Source: Methylobacterium mesophilicum (GTDB lineage: Bacteria; Pseudomonadota; Alphaproteobacteria; Rhizobiales; Beijerinckiaceae). Taken from it: DNA of 64,000 bases. The stretch's first letter is position 1, and each line of letters starts with the position of its first letter. The stretch spans positions 1 to 64,000 of the forward strand of contig NZ_BPQU01000004.1 of the NCBI RefSeq assembly GCF_022179445.1. Reading direction: 5' to 3'. The position numbers and the translations under genes were made by a program. Shown here piece after piece: positions 30,788 through 39,882 of this stretch. The notes beneath the pieces were generated by a model. It was not told the origin of the DNA and ran no database searches. It worked only from the letters and a program-made list of their open reading frames with translations.

Positions 30788-31465
30788 GTGCGACTGCTCG
30801 TCGTGGAGGATGACCGGGACATCAACCGGCAGGTGGTCGCCGCGCTGGAGGAGGCCGGCTACGTCGCCGACAAGGCCTATGACGGCGAGGAGGGTGGCTA
30901 TCTCGGGGAGAGCGAGCCTTACGACGCGATCATCCTCGACATGGGCCTGCCGAAGGCCGACGGCGTCTCGGTGCTGCAGAAGTGGCGGCGGGCCGGGGTG
31001 AAGACCCCGGTGATCATCCTCACCGCCCGGGACCGCTGGTCCGACAAGGTCGACGGCTTCGATGCCGGCGCCGACGACTACGTCACCAAGCCGTTCCACA
31101 TGGAGGAGTTGATGGCCCGGGTCCGGGCGCTCCTGCGCCGGGCGGCGGGGCACGCCTCCAGCCAGATCGCCTGCGGGCCGGTCACCCTCGATACGCGCTC
31201 CGGCAAGGTGTTCGTGGACGGCGCCCAGGTGAAGCTCACCAGCCACGAATACCGGCTGCTCTCCTACCTGATGCATCATACCGGCCGGGTGGTCTCCCGG
31301 GCCGAGCTGACCGAGCACCTCTACGACCAGGATTTCGACCGGGATTCGAACACCATCGAGGTGTTCGTCGGGCGATTGCGCAAGAAGCTCGCCGTGGACC
31401 TGATCCAGACCGTGCGCGGGCTGGGCTACCTTGTGGATCCCAACCAGCCGCCGGCGCGGGTGTGA
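30788..31465 (+). CDS. OmpR/PhoB-family response regulator
   Basis: The 225-residue regulator has a receiver domain (phospho-acceptor D51 in AIILDMGLPKADG, K in YVTKPF) and a winged-helix output domain from about residue 125 (LTSHEYRLLSYLMHHTGRVVS, TIEVFVGRLRKKL). It resembles PhoP/FeuP regulators of Rhizobiales. GTG 30788 has GGAG upstream. Its kinase partner is probably the sensor at 33873, now separated by about 2.4 kb of other genes. The stop overlaps the next GTG. Confidence 0.93.
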   Translation: MRLLVVEDDRDINRQVVAALEEAGYVADKAYDGEEGGYLGESEPYDAIILDMGLPKADGVSVLQKWRRAGVKTPVIILTARDRWSDKVDGFDAGADDYVTKPFHMEELMARVRALLRRAAGHASSQIACGPVTLDTRSGKVFVDGAQVKLTSHEYRLLSYLMHHTGRVVSRAELTEHLYDQDFDRDSNTIEVFVGRLRKKLAVDLIQTVRGLGYLVDPNQPPARV

Positions 31466-32691
31466 CCGCGGTGCCGGCGTCCGGCATGCTGCCGGCCGTG
31501 TTCATGCGCGGCGGCACCAGCAAGGCGCTGATGCTGCATCGCCGGGACGTGCCGGGCGACCTCGCCGCCTGGGAGCCGGCCTTCCTGTCCGCGATGGACA
31601 GCCCCGACCCGTTCGGGCGCCAGCTCAACGGAATGGGCGGCGGCGTCTCCTCGGTGTCGAAGATCTGCATCGTGGAGCGGTCGCGCCGGCCGGATGCCGA
31701 CATCGACTACACCTTCGTGCAGGTCGTGGTCCGCGACGGGCGGATCGACCTGTCCGGCAACTGCGGGAACATGCTCTCCGCCGTTGGTCCCTTCGCGGTG
31801 GACGAGGGCTTGGTGGAGGTTGCCGACGGCCCGGTGCGCCTACGGATCTACAACACCAACACCGCCAAGCGGATCGAAGCCGGCTTCGAGGTCCGGGACG
31901 GGCGGACCGTCTACCGCGGCGACCTCGCCATCCCCGGCGTCACCGGCACCGGGGCGCCGATCCGCCTGGACTTCGTCGATCCGGGCGGCGCCACCACCGG
32001 GCTGCTGCTCCCCACCGGCTCGGTGCGGCAAACCCTCGACGTGCCGGGCCTCGGCCCCGTTGAGGTCTCGCTGGTGGACGCGGCCAACGCCTGCGTGTTC
32101 GTCCGCGCCGCCGATCTCGGGCTCGCCGGGACCGAGCTGCCCGCCGCCCTGGACGCCGTGCCCGGCCTCCTCGACCGGTTGGCGCGGATCCGCCGGGCCG
32201 CCTCGGTGGCGATGGGCATCGCGCCGGATCTCGACGCCGCAGCCCGGATCGTCCACGTGCCGTTCGTCGGCCTGGTCGCGCCGCCGCTGGATGCGTCCAG
32301 CCTGTCCGGGGCGGCGATCCGCGCCGGGGATGTCGACCTGACCGCCCGGGTGATCTCGAACGGGGTGCCGCACCAGGCCCTGCCGCTCACCGCCACCCTG
32401 TGCCTCGCGGTGGCCGCCCGGATCGCGGGCAGCCTGGTCCACGAGGCCGCGCGCGCCACCGGCGATGGCGCCCTGCGCGTCGGCATGCCTTCGGGCATCC
32501 TCACCGCGGACGCCACCGTTTCGCGGGATGGGGACGGTTGGCGGGCGGAGCGCGGCGCGTTCTTCCGCACCGCGCGGCCACTGATGCGGGGCGCGGTGTA
32601 TTATGAGCCTCGCACGCAGGTGCAAATGGAGAGGACACGCGCTAAACTTTCAGGTGGTGAGTCTCATGAACAAGCGACCGGTCAAAGATAG
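31462..32691 (+). CDS. PrpF-family isomerase
   Basis: PrpF-type proteins catalyse isomerisation of aconitate-like acids (2-methylaconitate, 4-oxalomesaconate). The 409-residue protein begins with PAVFMRGGTSKALMLHRRD and contains QLNGMGGGVSSVSKICIV, DLSGNCGNMLSAVGPFAV and RVISNGVPHQALPLTATL, all typical. The real fold ends near RTARPLMRGAVYY; the following ~25 residues seem to be an added tail reaching into the next gene. The start GTG overlaps the regulator's stop. The true substrate is unknown, and no propionate or gallate pathway genes are adjacent. Confidence 0.85.
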   Translation: MTAVPASGMLPAVFMRGGTSKALMLHRRDVPGDLAAWEPAFLSAMDSPDPFGRQLNGMGGGVSSVSKICIVERSRRPDADIDYTFVQVVVRDGRIDLSGNCGNMLSAVGPFAVDEGLVEVADGPVRLRIYNTNTAKRIEAGFEVRDGRTVYRGDLAIPGVTGTGAPIRLDFVDPGGATTGLLLPTGSVRQTLDVPGLGPVEVSLVDAANACVFVRAADLGLAGTELPAALDAVPGLLDRLARIRRAASVAMGIAPDLDAAARIVHVPFVGLVAPPLDASSLSGAAIRAGDVDLTARVISNGVPHQALPLTATLCLAVAARIAGSLVHEAARATGDGALRVGMPSGILTADATVSRDGDGWRAERGAFFRTARPLMRGAVYYEPRTQVQMERTRAKLSGGESHEQATGQR

Positions 32692-32917
32692 CACCCATCG
32701 GCAGCGATCCGTGAAGCCGTTCGTCAGCGGCCGCGTCGGCGTTGACAAGACCGTGCCTGCGCCTGTCGGCGCTTATCGTCAGACGGCGCATGATCCGCAT
32801 CTTGTACTGCTGTCGAAGGCCGCTTTCGATGCCCTGACGGATGTCCTCGATACGCCGCCGGCACCTTCGGAGGGCGCTAGGCAGGCTGTTGCGCGCGCAC
32901 GCTCATGGCGACGCTAG
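32666..32917 (+). CDS. Possible degenerate DUF1778-type antitoxin
   Basis: The last 40 residues of this 83-residue protein (LVLLSKAAFDALTDVLDTPP..) resemble the C-terminal toxin-binding part of DUF1778 antitoxins. The N-terminal ribbon-helix-helix is not recognisable. It overlaps the PrpF gene end by 26 bp and converges on a GNAT gene 16 bp away, rather than preceding it as in intact TacAT systems. It may be a rearranged or decayed antitoxin. Confidence 0.45.
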   Translation: MNKRPVKDSTHRQRSVKPFVSGRVGVDKTVPAPVGAYRQTAHDPHLVLLSKAAFDALTDVLDTPPAPSEGARQAVARARSWRR

Positions 32918-32933
32918 GCACAAGCAGAACGCG

Positions 32934-33518
32934 CTACTGCTTCTCAGTTTTAGGCTTGATCATCGCCGTCGCTGTTTTGACCGGTAAGAATAACCGGTTC
33001 GGAAGCTCCAGATTGGCGATCGGCCTAAAGTCGACTTTTTCATAAAGCCTCCGAGCCTTGGGGCTTGCGGCGTCGACGATGATCAACCGGAAAGCGATCT
33101 GCTCGGACGCCACGACGCATTGCTCGATCGCGGCGATGAGAATTTCTAGGCCCAACCGGCGCCCTTGCAGGTCCGCGTGAAGGGCGAGGCGCCCGATCAA
33201 GGCCGCGGGCACGACTCTGGGCGTTCCGTGCGGTTGCGCCCGCTTGGGGAGATTGCTTCGGGCTACCACAGCGGATGACAGTCCGAAGAACGCTCCAACG
33301 CGCTTGGTGCCTGGAAAGCAGGCGACGAACGCGCGCGTGTAGCCCTCGCGATCGTTCGCAAGAGCTTGGCTCCTGAGCCAACCGGCCTGATCGCCGACGT
33401 CGTCGGATCCTCCGGCGAAGCCGATCAGCTCATGCTCTTCCGTCAATCGTTCGAGGGGGCCGAGGGGAGGGGGTTCCTCCAACCCAAGATCCCGCGTTTC
33501 CATAGGAATCACTTCCAC
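32934..33518 (-). CDS. GNAT-family N-acetyltransferase, TacT-like
   Basis: The 194-residue protein has the GNAT core IGRLALHADLQGRRLGLEILIAAIEQ followed by FRLIIVDAASPKARRLYEKVDFRPI, as in TacT/AtaT toxins that acetylate charged tRNA. The N-terminal 25 residues (METRDLGLEEPPPL..) are probably extra. The motif RRLGLE replaces the usual RGxGxG/A acetyl-CoA loop, so activity may be altered. GC is lower than in the flanking genes. No intact antitoxin is found upstream. Confidence 0.75.
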   Translation of the reverse strand: MEVIPMETRDLGLEEPPPLGPLERLTEEHELIGFAGGSDDVGDQAGWLRSQALANDREGYTRAFVACFPGTKRVGAFFGLSSAVVARSNLPKRAQPHGTPRVVPAALIGRLALHADLQGRRLGLEILIAAIEQCVVASEQIAFRLIIVDAASPKARRLYEKVDFRPIANLELPNRLFLPVKTATAMIKPKTEKQ

Positions 33519-33617
33519 GTCTTGCGTCGTCCTTTCTCCGAGCGTGCGGTTGTTGTCGCGCTGTCGTCAATCGTTCTACATGAGGCCAGTCTGCGCCCCA
33601 CGGATTTGCCCCTCGCT

Positions 33618-33842
33618 ATGACACCCGCCGACAGACGCGGTCCGGCGTCGCGGACACGCCGGTTCAAGCCGTGGACGCGCCTGGATGCCTTGGCGTCCTT
33701 CTGGTCCTTCCGATACGAGCCGATCCGGTATCCGCATCGCGACGAGACCGAGGCCCTGCGGGGTGACGCTCGCCGCATCGGCGACGATCTGCGCGGCGTG
33801 ATCGCGCACGGGGCGGTGCGTGAATCGATCAAGCGGGACTAG
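33618..33842 (+). CDS. Small hypothetical protein upstream of the sensor kinase
   Basis: The 74-residue product ends with a helical, charge-balanced stretch (ETEALRGDARRIGDDLRGVIAHG) that looks like a genuine protein, following a basic WTRLDALASFWSFRY region. ATG 33618 lacks a strong ribosome site. It lies 30 bp before the kinase gene. No family is recognised. Confidence 0.45.
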   Translation: MTPADRRGPASRTRRFKPWTRLDALASFWSFRYEPIRYPHRDETEALRGDARRIGDDLRGVIAHGAVRESIKRD

Positions 33843-33872
33843 CCCATCACATCCCCAGCCAGCCTCGGGTCG

Positions 33873-35291
33873 ATGAAAACCCTGATCGGTCTCTTCTCCC
33901 TGCGCCGCCGCTCGATCGCGGTGCGGCTGGCCGTGTCGGCGTTCCTGTCGAGCTCGGCGATCCTGCTGATCGCGGCCTGGATCCTCACGACCCTCTACCG
34001 GGAGACCACCGAGCGCGCCTTCGACAGCCGGCTCCTGGTCTTCACCAACAACCTCGCCACCGACCTGGTCTCCCCCAACGATCCCGAGAGCCGGACCTTC
34101 TCGCTCGGCGATCCGCGCTTCGATCTGCCCCTGTCCGGCTGGTACTGGCAGGTCGGCAAGCCCGACGCGAAGCCCCGGGACCTGCGCACCTCGCGCTCGC
34201 TCGTCGGCGTGCCGCTGGGGCCCGCCACCGATGCCGACGGCAAGGTCGGGGTCGGCCAGATCCGCCAGGGCTACGGCAAGGGTCAGGACGGCCGCCTGCT
34301 GCGGATCATGGAGCGCGACGTCGATCTCGGCGAGGAGGGCCGCTACACCGTGCGGGTGGCCGGCCCGGCGGACGAGATCGTCAACGACGTCGACCGGTTC
34401 CGCAATTCGCTGACGATCACGTTCGGGCTGCTCGGCCTGTCGCTGGCGATCACGACGCTGCTGCAGATCCGGTTCGGCCTGGCGCCCCTGAAGAAGATGC
34501 GCGCCGCGCTCGGCGCCGTCCGCCGCGGCGAGGCCGACCGGATCACCGGCACCTACCCGCGCGACATCGCCCCGCTCACCGGCGAGGTGAACCTCCTGAT
34601 CGAGACCAACCGGGAGATCCTGGAGCGCGCCCGCACCCAGGTCGGCAACCTCGCCCACGCGCTCAAGACGCCGCTCTCGATCATCGTCAACGAGGTCGGC
34701 GCCTCGGACGCCCCGGAGGAGCTGTCGCAGAAGATCCGCGAGCAGGCGGCGGTGATGCGCGACCAGGTGAACTATCACCTCGACCGCGCCCGCGCGGCCG
34801 CGCTCGCCGGTACGCTGGGCACCTCCACGGAGGTCGAGCCGGCTCTGGCCGGCCTCGTGCGCACGTTCGGAAAGATCTACCGGGACAAGGACATCGCCTA
34901 CGACGTCCACGTTCCCCCGGGCCTGCGCTTCCGGGGCGAGCGCCAGGATTTCGAGGAGATGGTCGGCAACCTCGTCGACAACGCCTCGAAATGGGCCCAC
35001 GGCCGGGTTGCGATCCGGGCCGAGGCGGTGGCCCGGAACGATTATCCCCATCTCGTGGTCGCCATCGAGGACGACGGCCCCGGCCTGCCCCCGGAGGCCC
35101 GCCAGGCCGTGCTCGGCCGGGGCCGGCGCCTCGACGAGTCGAAGCCCGGCTCGGGCCTCGGCCTGTCCATCGTGGCGGACCTCGCCGCCCTGTACCGGGG
35201 GCGCTTCACCCTGGAGGAGGCGGCCCTCGGCGGCCTGCGGGCGGTGTTGGAAGTGCCGGGCGACGCGCCGGTCGGGCCGGCCAACCATTGA
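33873..35291 (+). CDS. PhoQ-like sensor histidine kinase
   Basis: The 472-residue kinase has a transmembrane segment at about 16-42, a periplasmic sensor domain to about 180, a second span (TFGLLGLSLAITTLLQI), a HAMP linker, a dimerisation domain with H262 in NLAHALKTPLS, and an ATPase domain with N-box NLVDNASKWAHG, G1 EDDGPGL and G2 GSGLGLSIV. Sequence style matches PhoQ/FeuQ of Rhizobiales. It should phosphorylate the OmpR-type regulator at 30788. ccmI follows 175 bp downstream. Confidence 0.92.
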   Translation: MKTLIGLFSLRRRSIAVRLAVSAFLSSSAILLIAAWILTTLYRETTERAFDSRLLVFTNNLATDLVSPNDPESRTFSLGDPRFDLPLSGWYWQVGKPDAKPRDLRTSRSLVGVPLGPATDADGKVGVGQIRQGYGKGQDGRLLRIMERDVDLGEEGRYTVRVAGPADEIVNDVDRFRNSLTITFGLLGLSLAITTLLQIRFGLAPLKKMRAALGAVRRGEADRITGTYPRDIAPLTGEVNLLIETNREILERARTQVGNLAHALKTPLSIIVNEVGASDAPEELSQKIREQAAVMRDQVNYHLDRARAAALAGTLGTSTEVEPALAGLVRTFGKIYRDKDIAYDVHVPPGLRFRGERQDFEEMVGNLVDNASKWAHGRVAIRAEAVARNDYPHLVVAIEDDGPGLPPEARQAVLGRGRRLDESKPGSGLGLSIVADLAALYRGRFTLEEAALGGLRAVLEVPGDAPVGPANH

Positions 35292-35466
35292 TCCGGTGGA
35301 CGTTTTCACGTCGCAGAACGCGGCTTCATGGCCTGATCCCGCCTCTTGTCATCGTGCCTAAGTTGCGTGACACCGTTGCGCCGCCGGAGGGCGTCGTGGC
35401 GTCCCGCGGCTGGCTCCACATGGCGTGGAGACATGCGGGTCGGTCGGGCTCGCTGGCAAAGGTTCG

Positions 35467-36966
35467 ATGACGGCGATCTGGTTCATCCTGGCGGGCATGA
35501 CCGCTGCGGCCGTGCTCGGCCTGCTCTGGCCGATGTCGCGGCGCACGGCCGTTCCGGTCGGCGAGGGCGGCAGTTCCAGCGTCGATACCGAGACCGCGTT
35601 CTACGAGGATCAGATCGCCGAGATCGACTGCGATCTGGACCGCGGCCTGATCGCTCCGGACGAGGCCGAGACCGCCCGCGCCGAGGCTGCCCGGCGGCTG
35701 TTGCGGGCCAGCCGCGATGCGCGGCGCGACGCCGAGGATGCCGGCGCGGACGAGGCCGCGCGTCCCGCCGAGCCGCGGTTGCGCCGGCGCCGGGCGGCCT
35801 CCGCCTTCGCGCTGTCCACGATTCCCCTGGTCGCGTTGATCGCCTACGGGCTCTACGGCTCGCCGGAGCTGCCGGCGCAGACCGACGCCGACCGGCAGGC
35901 CGCCCGCGGCGGCACCGAGGACCTGATGAAGGCGGTCGGCCAGATCGAGGCCCGCCTCGCCCGCGACCCGAACGACGCCCGAGGCTGGGCCGTGCTCGCC
36001 CCGGTCTACATGCGCACCGGCCGGTTCGACGACGCGGCCCGCGCCTTCGCCAACATCGCCCGGCTGAAAGGCGAGACCGCCGACGTCCTGTCCGATTGGG
36101 GCGAGGCTCTGGCGGCGGCAGGCGAAGGCACCGTCACCCCCGAGGCCAAGGCCCTGTTCGAGAAGGCCCAGGCCAAGGACCAGAACGCGCCGAAGCCCCG
36201 CTTCTATCTCGCGCGCGCGGCCGAGCAGGCCGGCGATACCGCCGAGGCGATCCGCCAGCTCTCCGCCCTGGAGGCCGCCAGCCCCGCCGACGCGCCCTGG
36301 CTCGGGCTGGTCCGGCAGAACCTGGCCCGGCTCAAGGGCGAGGCGGCGCCGGCCGCCGCGCCTCTGGCTCCCCCGAAGATCCCGGCCGAGCAGCAGGCGG
36401 CGATCCGCGGCATGGTCGATGGGCTCGACGCCCGGCTCAAGGCGGGCGGCGGCACGCCGGACGAGTGGCTGCGGCTCACCCGCTCCCGGGCGGTGCTCGG
36501 CGAGCGCGACCAGGCGATCGATGCCCTGGCCCGTGCCCGGGTGGCGCTGGCCGGCAATCCGCAGGGGCTCGCGCAGGTGGAGGAGGGCGCCCGCATCCTG
36601 GGTCTCGATCCCGGCAAGCCGGCGCCTCCGGCGGCCCCCGGTCCCATGGCCGGCTCCATGTCCGGACCCGCGCCGCGGTCGGACACCGAATCGGCGGCCG
36701 CCGCCATGCAGGCGCTATCGCCGGCCGAGCGCGACGCCGCGATCCGCGGCATGGTCGACGGGCTCGACCGGCGTCTCGCGGCCCGGGGCGGCACACCGGA
36801 CGAGTGGCTGCGGCTCGTGCGCTCCTACAGCGCACTCGGCGATCGCGATCAGGCGATCAAGGCCCTCGACCGCGCCCGGATGGCGCTCGCCACCAACGCC
36901 GAGGCGGTGAGCCGGCTCGACGGGCTCGCCCGGGAGCTCGATCTGACCGCCAAATCCAATCCCTGA
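35467..36966 (+). CDS. ccmI: Cytochrome c maturation protein CcmI (CycH)
   Basis: CcmI holds apocytochrome c for heme ligation. The 499-residue protein has an N-terminal span (AIWFILAGMTAAAVLGLLW), a cytoplasmic ETAFYEDQIAEIDCDLDRGLI helix with heptad character, a second span at about 117-137 and periplasmic TPR repeats. The C-terminal region contains a tandem duplication: AAIRGMVDGLDARL..GGTPDEWLRL at about residue 310 and again at about 423. Heads the ccmIEFH operon. Confidence 0.93.
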   Translation: MTAIWFILAGMTAAAVLGLLWPMSRRTAVPVGEGGSSSVDTETAFYEDQIAEIDCDLDRGLIAPDEAETARAEAARRLLRASRDARRDAEDAGADEAARPAEPRLRRRRAASAFALSTIPLVALIAYGLYGSPELPAQTDADRQAARGGTEDLMKAVGQIEARLARDPNDARGWAVLAPVYMRTGRFDDAARAFANIARLKGETADVLSDWGEALAAAGEGTVTPEAKALFEKAQAKDQNAPKPRFYLARAAEQAGDTAEAIRQLSALEAASPADAPWLGLVRQNLARLKGEAAPAAAPLAPPKIPAEQQAAIRGMVDGLDARLKAGGGTPDEWLRLTRSRAVLGERDQAIDALARARVALAGNPQGLAQVEEGARILGLDPGKPAPPAAPGPMAGSMSGPAPRSDTESAAAAMQALSPAERDAAIRGMVDGLDRRLAARGGTPDEWLRLVRSYSALGDRDQAIKALDRARMALATNAEAVSRLDGLARELDLTAKSNP

Positions 36967-37123
36967 CGGCGCCGAGGGGCTCCTCGCGGCTGTTCGTACG
37001 ACAATCGGTCCTGCCCGACGCCCTTGACCGGCGCGGCTGCCGGGCCGACACCCTGCAGGCTGGAATGAGAACGGTTTAGGTCTGCTCGGGCCAAAGCCCG
37101 TCGGATCCCGGGGTGGAAGAATC

Positions 37124-37639
37124 GTGACGCGCAAGAGCCGCCGCCTGATCCTGATCACTGCCTGCGGCAGCGTGCTCGCGCTCGCCGTGGGGCTGATCCT
37201 GTTCGCCATGAGCGGCTCGATCGTGTTCTTCCGCTCGCCCACCGACATCGCCCAGCAGGCCATACCCCCCGGGACCCGGATGCGGCTCGGCGGCCTGGTG
37301 AAGGACGGCTCGCTTCGGCGCGGGCCCGACCAGACGGTGGATTTCGCCGTGACCGACACCAACGCCACCGTCGAGGTCCAGTACAAGGGCCTGCTGCCCG
37401 ACCTGTTCCGCGAGGGACAGGGCGTGGTGGCCGAGGGCATGCTGGAGCCGGGCGGCCGGTTCCGGGCCGACACCGTGCTGGCCAAGCATGACGAATCGTA
37501 CATGCCCCGGGAGGTCGCCGACGCCCTGAAGGCACAGGGGCGCTGGCAGGAGGGTGGCGCGAAGGGCGGCGCCAAGGTTGCGCCGAAGCCCGTCACCGCC
37601 TCGAATGGCGGGACCCTCGGCCCCCGCAGTGAGCGGTAA
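37124..37639 (+). CDS. ccmE: Cytochrome c maturation heme chaperone CcmE (CycJ)
   Basis: CcmE binds heme covalently in the periplasm and passes it to the ligation complex. The 171-residue protein has an N-terminal anchor (LILITACGSVLALAVGLILFA), the OB-fold with RLGGLVKDGSL and EVQYKGLLPDLFREGQG, and the heme-binding H122 in AKHDESYMP with Y126. GTG 37124 follows GGAAGA. ccmF starts 9 bp after its stop. Confidence 0.95.
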   Translation: MTRKSRRLILITACGSVLALAVGLILFAMSGSIVFFRSPTDIAQQAIPPGTRMRLGGLVKDGSLRRGPDQTVDFAVTDTNATVEVQYKGLLPDLFREGQGVVAEGMLEPGGRFRADTVLAKHDESYMPREVADALKAQGRWQEGGAKGGAKVAPKPVTASNGGTLGPRSER

Positions 37640-37648
37640 GGAAACCGG

Positions 37649-39655
37649 ATGATCGTCGAGACCGGCCATTTCGCGCTTGCGCTCGCGCTGGCGATCTCCC
37701 TTGTCCAGATGGTGATGCCGGTCTGGGCGGCGCGCTCGGGCGACCCGGCCCTGCGCCAGGCCGCCTCGCAGGCGGCCTTGGGTGCCTTCGCGTGCGTGCT
37801 GTTCGCCTTCGCGGCCCTGACCTGGGCGCACGTCACCTCGGACTTCTCGGTCCAGAACGTCGTCGAGAACTCGCACACGCAGAAGCCGCTGATCTACAAG
37901 TTCTCCGGCGTCTGGGGGAACCACGAGGGCTCGATGCTCCTCTGGGTCCTGATCCTGACCCTGTTCGGCGCCTGCGTGGCCGTGGCCAAGAATTCCGTGC
38001 CGCCGCGCCTGCGGGCCAACACGCTCGGCGTGCAGGGGCTGATCACCTTCGTGTTCGTGCTGTTCATCATCACGACCTCGAACCCGTTCAGTCGCGTGGT
38101 CCCGGCGCCGCTCGAGGGCAACGACCTCAACCCGCTGCTGCAGGATGTCGGGTTGGCGATCCACCCGCCGCTCCTCTACGTCGGCTATGTCGGCTTCTCG
38201 ATCAGCTTCGCCTTCGCGGTCGCCGCCCTGATCGACGGGCGGATCGACGCGGTCTGGGCGCGGGCCGTGCGCCCCTGGACGCTCGCCGCCTGGTCGTTCC
38301 TGACGCTCGGCATCGCGATGGGCTCCTACTGGGCCTATTACGAGCTCGGGTGGGGCGGCTGGTGGTTCTGGGATCCGGTCGAGAACGCCTCCCTGATGCC
38401 CTGGATCGCCGGCACGGCGCTGCTGCACTCCACCGTGGTGATGGAGAAGCGCGACGCCCTGAAGGTCTGGACGGTGCTGCTCGCCATCCTGACCTTCTCG
38501 CTGTCGCTGATCGGCACCTTCCTGGTCCGCTCCGGGGTGATCACCTCGGTGCATTCCTTCGCCACCGACCCGACCCGCGGCGTCTTCATCCTCGCGATCC
38601 TGATCCTGTTCATCGGCGGCTCGCTGACGCTGTTCGCCTGGCGGGCGCCGCTGCTGCGGCAGGGCGGCCTGTTCGCGCCGATCTCCCGGGAGGGCGCGCT
38701 CGTCCTCAACAACCTGTTCCTGGTGGCCGCCTGCGCCACGGTGCTGGTGGGGACGCTCTATCCGCTCCTGTTGGAGATGCTGACCGGGGAGAAGATCACC
38801 GTCGGGCCGCCCTTCTTCAACGCGACCTTCATCCCGCTGGCGATCCCGCTCCTGCTGATCGTGCCCTTCGGTCAGGCGCTCGCCTGGAAGCGCGGGGACG
38901 TGCTCGCGGCCTCGCAGCGCCTGTTCGCGGCGCTCGCCGTCGCCCTGGTGGTCGGCTTCGCGGTCCTGGCGCTGACCTGGGGCGGCCCCGTGATGGCGCC
39001 GGTCGGGATCGGGCTCGGCGCCTACCTGCTGATCGGCTCGGCTCTGGAAATCGTCTCCCGGGCCCGGGGCTTCGGGTCCAGCCGGACGCGCGACGTCGGC
39101 CAGATCGGCCGCCGGGCCATCGGCCTGCCGCGCTCGGCCTGGGGCACGGCGCTCGCCCATGCCGGCGTCGGCGTGGTGGTGATCGGCATCGCCGCGCAAG
39201 GGTGGGCCACCGAGGGGCTGGCGACGCTCAAGCCCGGCCAGACCCTGTCGACCGGCCCCTACACCGCGACCCTCGACCGAGTCGCCCCCCGGGCCGGCCC
39301 GAACTACGAGGAGGCCGCGGCCTTTCTGACGATCCGAACCCGCTCCGGCGACGAGGTCGGCCGCGTCGAGACCGGGAAGCGCTTCTACCCGAGCCGCAAG
39401 ATGTCGGTGACGGAATCCGGCCTGCTGACCATCGGGGCGAGCCAGGTCTATGCCAGCCTCGGCGAGATCGGCCAGGACGGCGGCGTCGGCGTGCGCCTCT
39501 ACTACAAGCCGCTGGTGCTGATGATCTGGCTCGGCGCGGTCGTGATGGCTCTGGGCGGGGGGCTGTCCCTCACCGACCGCCGGATGCGCGTCGGCGTGCC
39601 GGCCAAGGCGCGGGCGCGGGCGATGCCGAACGCGGCCGTGGTGCCGGCCGAGTGA
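37649..39655 (+). CDS. ccmF: Cytochrome c heme lyase subunit CcmF (CycK)
   Basis: The 668-residue integral membrane protein carries the tryptophan-rich heme-handling loop WGGWWFWDPVENASLMPW, conserved periplasmic histidines in AIHPPLLYVGYVG and around TALLHSTVVMEKRD, and about 13-15 hydrophobic spans. With CcmH and CcmI it forms the heme ligation complex. Length and motifs are complete. A palindromic repeat separates it from ccmH. Confidence 0.96.
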   Translation: MIVETGHFALALALAISLVQMVMPVWAARSGDPALRQAASQAALGAFACVLFAFAALTWAHVTSDFSVQNVVENSHTQKPLIYKFSGVWGNHEGSMLLWVLILTLFGACVAVAKNSVPPRLRANTLGVQGLITFVFVLFIITTSNPFSRVVPAPLEGNDLNPLLQDVGLAIHPPLLYVGYVGFSISFAFAVAALIDGRIDAVWARAVRPWTLAAWSFLTLGIAMGSYWAYYELGWGGWWFWDPVENASLMPWIAGTALLHSTVVMEKRDALKVWTVLLAILTFSLSLIGTFLVRSGVITSVHSFATDPTRGVFILAILILFIGGSLTLFAWRAPLLRQGGLFAPISREGALVLNNLFLVAACATVLVGTLYPLLLEMLTGEKITVGPPFFNATFIPLAIPLLLIVPFGQALAWKRGDVLAASQRLFAALAVALVVGFAVLALTWGGPVMAPVGIGLGAYLLIGSALEIVSRARGFGSSRTRDVGQIGRRAIGLPRSAWGTALAHAGVGVVVIGIAAQGWATEGLATLKPGQTLSTGPYTATLDRVAPRAGPNYEEAAAFLTIRTRSGDEVGRVETGKRFYPSRKMSVTESGLLTIGASQVYASLGEIGQDGGVGVRLYYKPLVLMIWLGAVVMALGGGLSLTDRRMRVGVPAKARARAMPNAAVVPAE

Positions 39656-39698
39656 GGGCCTGGGTCATGACCTTGGGCGCCATCGGCCGCTGCGCAGT

Positions 39699-39870
39699 CC
39701 CTCCCCCCTCTGCGGGGGAGGGTGGGCCGGCCGTCAGGCCGGGTCGGGAGAGGGGAGCGCGGTATCCGGAGAGGTCGCGCCGGGAGTCCCATCCTCGACC
39801 GTCGCGCTGCCCCTCTCCCCCCCTGCTGCGCAGGGTACCCTCCCCCGCAGAGGGGGGAGGGAGGGCGCGC
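39699..39870. repeat. Palindromic repeat family B, copy 2
   Basis: CCTCTGCGGGGGAGGGTGGGCC and GTCGGGAGAGGGGAGCG on the left pair with CCCCTCTCC and GGTACCCTCCCCCGCAGAGGGG on the right, as in the copy at 11023-11187. It sits between ccmF and ccmH and ends within about 13 bp of the first plausible ccmH start codon. Confidence 0.82.
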
Positions 39871-39882
39871 GTTCGTGCCTGT

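Noticed and set aside
33509..33832. 107-codon minus-strand frame upstream of the GNAT gene as its antitoxin
   Set aside because: Arginine/serine-rich composition, no antitoxin motif and overlap with the better plus-strand small gene.
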